Shown: positions 59,092 through 64,000 of the stretch, piece after piece | How the letters are laid out: each line of letters begins with the position of its first letter | Position numbering within the stretch: position 1 is the first letter of the stretch | DNA from: Kribbella solani | GTDB lineage: Bacteria; Actinomycetota; Actinomycetes; Propionibacteriales; Kribbellaceae | Assembly (NCBI RefSeq): GCF_014205295.1 | Contig: NZ_JACHNF010000001.1 | Span: 7,564,001 to 7,628,000 of the forward strand | Length of the DNA: 64,000 bases | Direction: 5' to 3' | Position numbers and translations under genes: made by a program | The notes under the pieces: generated by a model | The model's database searches: none | What the model was told of the DNA's origin: nothing | The model's input: only the letters and a program-made list of their open reading frames with translations

Positions 59092-60502
59092 GGTGGGGGC
59101 GGCGGTGGCGGAGGCGCATGTGCGGGAGTGGGCGTTCGTTCTTGCCGCGACGGCGCGGGTGGCGGCCGATCTGGATCTGGCCGAGGACTGTGTGCAGGAC
59201 GCGTACGCGAAGGCGCTGGTGCATTGGCGGGAAACCGGTGTGCCGCGGCGGCCGGGCGCGTGGCTGACGACGGTCGCGACCCGCCGGGCGCTGGAACTGC
59301 ACCGCCGGGCCGACGTGGCCCGCCGGAAACTGCCACTGCTGATCGACCGCGCGGACGGCGCGGTCGGAGGGGATGCGCTCGACGGGGGAGTGCGTGGCGG
59401 GGGAGCGCCCGACCATGGAGCGCGCGGTGGGCGAGCGCTCGGTGGGGATGCAGGGGGCGGGGATGCGCTCGGTGGGTATGTGTGGAGTGGGGTTGATGCG
59501 TATCCGGATGATCGGTTGCGGTTGGTGTTTACGTGTTGTCATCCGGCGTTGGCGGAGGAGGCGCGGGTTGCGTTGACGCTGCGGTTGGTGTGTGGGTTGA
59601 CGTCGGCGGAGATCGCGAAAGCGTTCCTGGTGAAGGAAGCGACCATGCAGGCGCGGATCACGCGGGCGAAGCAGAAGATCTCGCGGTCTGGGATTCCGTA
59701 CCGGATTCCGCGGGTGGCGGAGTTGCCGGAGCGGATCGGTGCGGTGCTGGATGTGGTGCACCTGGTGTACGCGGCTGGGCACACTGCTGGTGATGGTGAC
59801 GAGCTGACGCGACCGGAGCTGGCGGACCGCGGGTTGGATCTGGCCCGGATGATGCGGATGCTGCTGCCGGAGGATGCTGAGGTTGCTGGTCTGCTTGCGC
59901 TACTACTGCTTACTGAGGCACGACAACCCGCCCGGGTAGATGAGACCGGTCAGCTGGTGCTGATGGAGAACCAGAACCGCGCCCTGTGGGATCAACAGTT
60001 GATCGCCGAGGGACTGCAGCTGGTGCCAGAGGCACTTGCCGGGGGAGCAGGCGGGTGCGGCACGGTGGGCGGCGTCACGGGCGGTGCGGCTGGCGGGGGA
60101 GTCGGTGGGGGCGGTGGGGTGGGGGTTGGGCGGTTTGGGGTTATGGCGGCGGTGGCGGCTGTGCATGGTGAGGCGGGGCGGTGGGAGGACACTGACTGGG
60201 GGGAGATTCTTGGGCTGTACGACGTGCTGTTCCGTCGCTGGCCCTCTCCGGTGGTAACGCTCAACCGGATCGTGGCGTTGAGCTACGTCGCCGGCCCAGC
60301 CGCTGCACTGCGAGAACTGGAGGAACTCAGCAACGACCCAGCGCTGGCCACCTACCCGTACCTCGCCTCCACCCGCGCTGAGCTCCTACGTCGTACCGGA
60401 CGGTCAGCCGAAGCACGTGCCGCGTACGAGGAAGCGCTGGCGTTCACCAGCAACTCGGTCGAGGCGGACTTCCTGCAGCGCCGGATCACGCCAGACGCTT
60501 GA
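59081..60502 (+). CDS. ECF42-type RNA polymerase sigma factor
   Basis: 473 residues. Sigma region 2 at about 15-75 (DLDLAEDCVQDAYAKALVHW, RPGAWLTTVATRRALELHRR), then the ECF42 block RLRLVFTCCHPALAEEARVA, region 4 (LTSAEIAKAFLVKEATMQAR) and the long C-terminal DUF6596/TPR-like extension (VDETGQLVLMENQNRALWDQ onward), which acts in place of an anti-sigma factor. Two glycine-rich low-complexity stretches (about 95-135 and 320-350) interrupt it. Its partner YCII gene is upstream. The end overlaps hisN by 17 bases. Confidence 0.92.
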   Translation: MTDAVGAAVAEAHVREWAFVLAATARVAADLDLAEDCVQDAYAKALVHWRETGVPRRPGAWLTTVATRRALELHRRADVARRKLPLLIDRADGAVGGDALDGGVRGGGAPDHGARGGRALGGDAGGGDALGGYVWSGVDAYPDDRLRLVFTCCHPALAEEARVALTLRLVCGLTSAEIAKAFLVKEATMQARITRAKQKISRSGIPYRIPRVAELPERIGAVLDVVHLVYAAGHTAGDGDELTRPELADRGLDLARMMRMLLPEDAEVAGLLALLLLTEARQPARVDETGQLVLMENQNRALWDQQLIAEGLQLVPEALAGGAGGCGTVGGVTGGAAGGGVGGGGGVGVGRFGVMAAVAAVHGEAGRWEDTDWGEILGLYDVLFRRWPSPVVTLNRIVALSYVAGPAAALRELEELSNDPALATYPYLASTRAELLRRTGRSAEARAAYEEALAFTSNSVEADFLQRRITPDA

Positions 60503-61265
60503 GTACCTCATCGTGCAGCCGCCCGTTGGTGCCGACAGCGTTCGGCCCGTTCGGACCGGGTACTCCGTCGACCGACGTGAACTTCCCGCCCGCCTCCTCG
60601 ACGATGATCGCCAGCGCGGCCATGTCGTACAGGTTGAGCTCCGGCTCCGCGGCGATGTCCACCGCGCCTTCGGCAACCAGCATGTACGACCAGAAGTCGC
60701 CGTACGCGCGGGTCCGCCAGCAGGCGTCCATCAGCTCGGACCACTGGTTCTTCTTGCCGATCTTCTCCCAGCCCTTGAGCGAGGCGTACGACAGCGAGGC
60801 GTCGTCGATCGTGCTCACGTCACTGACCCGGCACGGTTGCGACGAGTGCAGCGCGCGACCGGTCCAGGCCCCGTCGCCGTACGACGCCCACCAGCGTTTC
60901 CCGAGGGCCGGCGCGGACACCACGCCGACGACCACCTGGTCCTCGATCATCAGACTGATCAGCGTCGCCCAGACCGGTACGCCGCGGATGTAGTTCTTGG
61001 TGCCGTCGATCGGGTCGACCACCCAGCGGCGTACGCCCCACCCGGACGTACCGTCCTCTTCGCCGACGAACGCGTCCCGCGGCCGGGCCCGGGCGAGCGT
61101 CTTGCGCATCACGTCCTCGACCTTCTGGTCGGACTCGCTCACCGGCGTCAGGTCCGGTTTGGTCGCGACGTGCAGGTCCAGCGCCTTGTAGCGGTCCATC
61201 GTGGTGGAGTCCGCGTCGTCGGCCAGGATGTGGGCGAGCCGCAGGTCATCCGTGTGCGAAGGCAT
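60486..61265 (-). CDS. hisN: Histidinol-phosphatase, inositol monophosphatase family
   Basis: 259 residues. Metal sites: GEEDG near 67 and WVVDPIDGTKNYIRG near 81-95; second half YGDFWSYMLVAEGAVDIAAE and LNLYDMAALAIIVEEAGGKF. The sequence is of the HisN type that dephosphorylates histidinol phosphate in actinobacterial histidine synthesis. Placement beside rsgA and aroA is the conserved actinobacterial order and supports the call. Confidence 0.92.
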   Translation of the reverse strand: MPSHTDDLRLAHILADDADSTTMDRYKALDLHVATKPDLTPVSESDQKVEDVMRKTLARARPRDAFVGEEDGTSGWGVRRWVVDPIDGTKNYIRGVPVWATLISLMIEDQVVVGVVSAPALGKRWWASYGDGAWTGRALHSSQPCRVSDVSTIDDASLSYASLKGWEKIGKKNQWSELMDACWRTRAYGDFWSYMLVAEGAVDIAAEPELNLYDMAALAIIVEEAGGKFTSVDGVPGPNGPNAVGTNGRLHDEVLKRLA

Positions 61266-61393
61266 GCCGGAAGGCTAGCTTGCCGGGCGACCAGCCAGAA
61301 GTGGGGACCGCGGACGGGGCAGATTGAACCGAATCCGGCGGTCGGCCGTGCTATAGGTGCTTGCACACGGCCTACGACTGCCGGGAGGCGTCC

Positions 61394-61888
61394 ATGTTCG
61401 AGCGGTTCGGGGACCTGCCACTGCACGTGCTGGTGATCCACCTGGCCGTGGTGGTGCTGCCGGTGAGCACGCTGACGGCGATCGCGTTCGTGGCGGTGCC
61501 GAAGTGGCGCCGGCTGCTGCGCTGGCCCGCGCTGGTTCTCGGCGTCGGGGCGCTGGTGTGCGCGTTCGTGGCGAAGAAGAGCGGTGACGCGTTCGTGACG
61601 GCGCTGCCGCAGCTGCTGCCGCTGGTCCAGCTGCACCGGTCTCGTGGCAACCTACTGCTCTGGTTCGTGCTGGCGTTCGCAGTACTGGTGGTGGCCGCCT
61701 TCCTGCTGCTCGGCAGGCCAAGCGCACCGGCCGGTGCCAGGGATGGCAGGGCAACCATCAGCCGCCCACTGGAGCTACTGGTGATCGGGGCGGTCGTCGT
61801 GATGGCTGTCGTGGTCATCTACCAGACCATCCTGACCGGTGACGCCGGCGCGCGGGCGGTCTGGGGCAACATCCTGCCGAAGAAGTAG
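61394..61888 (+). CDS. DUF2231-family membrane protein
   Basis: 164 residues, four membrane helices. The start MFERFGDLPLHVLVIHLAVV with conserved histidines, and HRSRGNLLLWFVLAFAVLVV, match DUF2231, a possible haem- or metal-linked family. GGGAGG lies a few bases before ATG 61394. It sits between hisN and rsgA on the opposite strand. Confidence 0.85.
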   Translation: MFERFGDLPLHVLVIHLAVVVLPVSTLTAIAFVAVPKWRRLLRWPALVLGVGALVCAFVAKKSGDAFVTALPQLLPLVQLHRSRGNLLLWFVLAFAVLVVAAFLLLGRPSAPAGARDGRATISRPLELLVIGAVVVMAVVVIYQTILTGDAGARAVWGNILPKK

Positions 61889-62863
61889 TCAGCTGGTGGT
61901 GGCGCGGCTGGCGAGCAGCCGACGGAACGAGGCCACCCGGTCGGCGTCGGCCTCACCTGCTGCCACAGCCTCGTCGAGCGCACAGTCCGGCGCGTCCGCG
62001 GCGTGCGTGCACCCACGCGGGCAGTCCTGGGCGAGGTCAGCCAAGTCAGGGAACGCATGGATCAGCTTGTCCGGGTCGACGTGCGCCAGGCCGAACGAGC
62101 GGATGCCGGGGGTGTCGATCAACCAGCCGCCGCCAGGCAGCCGCAGTACGACGGTGCTCGTCGACGTGTGGCGTCCGCGCCCGGTGACCTCGTTGACGAT
62201 GCCGATCGCCCGGTCCGCGCCCGGGATGATCGCGTTGACCAGTGTGGACTTGCCAACGCCGGAGTGACCGACCAGCACGCTGGTGCGGTCCTGCAACTGC
62301 TCACGAAGCGCCGTCAGGTCCCCGCCCTGCCGCGTAGCGACCGACTCGACGCCAAGCGGTCTGTAGATGGACAGCAGCGGGTCAGGGTCGGCCAGGTCGG
62401 TTTTGGTCAGACAGAGCAGCGGTCGCATGCCGGCGTCGTACGCGGCGACCAGGAAGCGGTCTATCAGACCAGTGCGAGGCTCTGGGTTCGCTACGGCGAC
62501 CACGATGACCAGTTGGTCCGCATTGGCAACCAGTGGGCGCTCGACCGGGTCGTCGTCATCCGCTGAGCGGCGCAGCAGCGTCGTACGCGGAACGACTTCG
62601 ACGATCCGGGCCAGTGTGCCCTCGTCGCCGCTCGCGTCACCGTCCAGCTTGACCCGGTCGCCGACGATGACGCCCTTGCGGCCGAGCTGGCGTGCCTTCA
62701 TCGCGGTCACCTGGCGGTCGCCGACCCAGCAGGTGTACCGGCCGCGGTCGCGGGTGGTGACGAAGCCTTCGGCGGCGTCGTCGTACGAGGGGCGGTCCTT
62801 GGTCCGCGGCCGGGTGCGGCGCTTGGGCCGGTCGTACCGGGCCTCCTCGTCGTACCGCGACAT
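61889..62863 (-). CDS. rsgA: Ribosome small-subunit-dependent GTPase A
   Basis: 324 residues. OB fold (about 35-105), circularly permuted GTPase with G4 CLTKTDL, G1 GHSGVGKSTLVNAIIPG and G3 DTPGIRSFG, then the zinc domain CPRGCTHAADAPDC. It checks 30S subunit maturation. A basic N-terminal tail (RPKRRTRPRTKDRP) is usual in actinobacteria. ATG 62863 overlaps the aroA stop (ATGA). Confidence 0.95.
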   Translation of the reverse strand: MSRYDEEARYDRPKRRTRPRTKDRPSYDDAAEGFVTTRDRGRYTCWVGDRQVTAMKARQLGRKGVIVGDRVKLDGDASGDEGTLARIVEVVPRTTLLRRSADDDDPVERPLVANADQLVIVVAVANPEPRTGLIDRFLVAAYDAGMRPLLCLTKTDLADPDPLLSIYRPLGVESVATRQGGDLTALREQLQDRTSVLVGHSGVGKSTLVNAIIPGADRAIGIVNEVTGRGRHTSTSTVVLRLPGGGWLIDTPGIRSFGLAHVDPDKLIHAFPDLADLAQDCPRGCTHAADAPDCALDEAVAAGEADADRVASFRRLLASRATTS

Positions 62864-64000
62864 CAGCTGACGAGCTCCGACCACAGCTCGGGAAACTCTG
62901 GCAGGGTCTTCGCGGTGGTGCCGATGTTCTCGATCAGCAGCCCGTCCACGAGCAGGCCGAGGACGGCGGCGGCGTGCGCCATCCGGTGGTCGGCGTAGGT
63001 GTGGAAAAGCCCGCCACGCAACGGCTTCGGCCGGATCTCCAGGCCGTCGGCGGTCTGGGTGACGTCACCGCCGAGCGCGTTGAACTCGGTTTCGAGCGCG
63101 GCCAGCCGGTCCGTCTCGTGGCCGCGCAGGTGCGCGATCCCGCGCAGGTACGACGGTCCGTCCGCGAACGCGGCCACCGCCGCGATCACCGGTGACAGCT
63201 CGCCGACCTCGCTCAGGTCCAGGTCACAGCCGACGATCCGGCCGGTACCTCGTACGGTCAGGCCGGCTTCGGTCTGGGTCACGTCGGCGCCGAAGCGGGT
63301 GAAGATGTCGCGCAGGTGGTCGCCGGGCTGCGTGGTCTCGGCCGGCCAGCCGGTCACGGTGACCTCGCCGCCGGTCAGCACGGCCGCGGCCAGGAACGGC
63401 GCGGCGTTGGACAGGTCGGGCTCGATCGCGGTGTCCAGCGCGCGGATGGGGCCGGGAGCAACGACCCAGCGGTTCGGCTCGGCGTCGTCGACCTGGACGC
63501 CACGCTCCCGCAGCATCGCCACCGACATGTCCAGATGCGGCTGCGACGGTACCGGCTTGCCGTCGTGACGGATGTCGACACCGGCGTCGTACCGGGCGCC
63601 GGCCAGCAGCAGCGCGGACACGAACTGGCTGGACCCGGACGCGTCCAGCGTCACGGTGCCACCGCGCACCGAACCGGTCCCGGACACCGTGTACGGCATC
63701 CGCCCGGTGCCGCCGTCGTCGATCCGTACGCCGAGAGCACGCAACGCGTCGAGGATCACGCCCATCGGCCGCTCGCGCGCGTACGCGTCACCGTCGAACG
63801 CGACCATGCCGTCGGCGAGCGCGGCCACCGGCGGTACGAACCGCATCACGGTGCCGGCCAGCCCGCAGTCGACACTGGCCGGGCCCTTCAGCGAACCAGG
63901 GGTGACGGTGACGGTCGAGCCGCTCTCGCTGATGCCCACGCCGAGCGCGACCAGCGCGGACCGCATCAGCGAGGTGTCCCGGGCGGCCAGCAGGCCGGTC
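62863..64000 (-). CDS. aroA: 3-phosphoshikimate 1-carboxyvinyltransferase, 5' end beyond window
   Basis: About 378 C-terminal residues are present; the frame continues past the right edge. Motifs: LLAARDTSLMRSALVALGVG, DCGLAGTVMRFVPPVAALAD, DASGSSQFVSALLLAGARYD, SHPHLDMS-like QPHLDMSVAML, and TYADHRMAHAAAVLGLLVDG with the catalytic DHR. EPSP synthase makes 5-enolpyruvylshikimate 3-phosphate for aromatic amino acids. It is co-transcribed with rsgA. Confidence 0.95.
   Translation of the reverse strand, partial: TGLLAARDTSLMRSALVALGVGISESGSTVTVTPGSLKGPASVDCGLAGTVMRFVPPVAALADGMVAFDGDAYARERPMGVILDALRALGVRIDDGGTGRMPYTVSGTGSVRGGTVTLDASGSSQFVSALLLAGARYDAGVDIRHDGKPVPSQPHLDMSVAMLRERGVQVDDAEPNRWVVAPGPIRALDTAIEPDLSNAAPFLAAAVLTGGEVTVTGWPAETTQPGDHLRDIFTRFGADVTQTEAGLTVRGTGRIVGCDLDLSEVGELSPVIAAVAAFADGPSYLRGIAHLRGHETDRLAALETEFNALGGDVTQTADGLEIRPKPLRGGLFHTYADHRMAHAAAVLGLLVDGLLIENIGTTAKTLPEFPELWSELVS

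Overview
The window is high-GC actinobacterial DNA. Leaderless promoters, many GTG starts, densely overlapping ATGA/GTGA gene junctions, a 6C RNA, the aroA-rsgA-hisN cluster and the catabolic gene mix suggest a soil member of the Nocardioidales, most like Kribbella. The genus is inferred from overall character, not from a marker gene. No tRNA, rRNA or CRISPR array was seen.

Layout. 1-4.2 kb: the end of an oligopeptide-type ABC importer operon (binding protein, two permeases, two ATPases) running by overlap into an ECF sigma factor and a membrane-anchored BNR-repeat protein that may be its anti-sigma partner (to 5.9 kb). 5.9-13.7 kb: a secreted S53 protease, small hypotheticals, a 6C RNA, a DrrAB-like exporter with its divergent TetR and nested operators, a P-loop kinase, a LigD-type primase/polymerase and ilvE. 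13.7-20.5 kb: an XRE/TPR-like regulator facing a small CxxC protein, then a notable pair: a REC-glutaredoxin-like-FAD reductase fusion without the CxxC, overlapping a cyclic-nucleotide-binding-domain histidine kinase. A hydrolase/HTH divergent pair follows. 20.6-36.2 kb: a carbohydrate region with KDG kinase, KDPG-type aldolase, secreted sialidase, mutarotase-like protein, galactonate dehydratase (dgoD), GntR regulator and SDR, then GH20 hexosaminidase, a secreted 5'-nucleotidase, a GH16 glucanase, several small regulators and nagB. Together these could strip sialoglycans and burn galactose by the DeLey-Doudoroff route and amino sugars through NagB. 36.3-40 kb: DedA, an FMN reductase, two families of dispersed palindromes and a complete IS3-family element with a programmed frameshift site and 3-bp target duplication. 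40-48.5 kb: MacB-like exporter, TetR, a membrane protein and a sugar ABC importer.

48.5-54.5 kb is the most interesting block: an operon of an MFS transporter, an unknown helical protein, a Trypco2 domain protein and a 1,229-residue protein joining a trypsin-like protease to a STAND-type NTPase and a long helical repeat region, the layout of NTP-dependent conflict (immunity/programmed death) systems of multicellular actinobacteria. 54.8-64 kb: a CBS protein, a DUF4190 protein, a catalytic/non-catalytic M16 peptidase pair, a YCII protein with an ECF42-type sigma factor preceded by twin 22-bp palindromes and a 35-bp tandem duplication, then hisN, a DUF2231 membrane protein, rsgA and aroA, which runs off the right edge.
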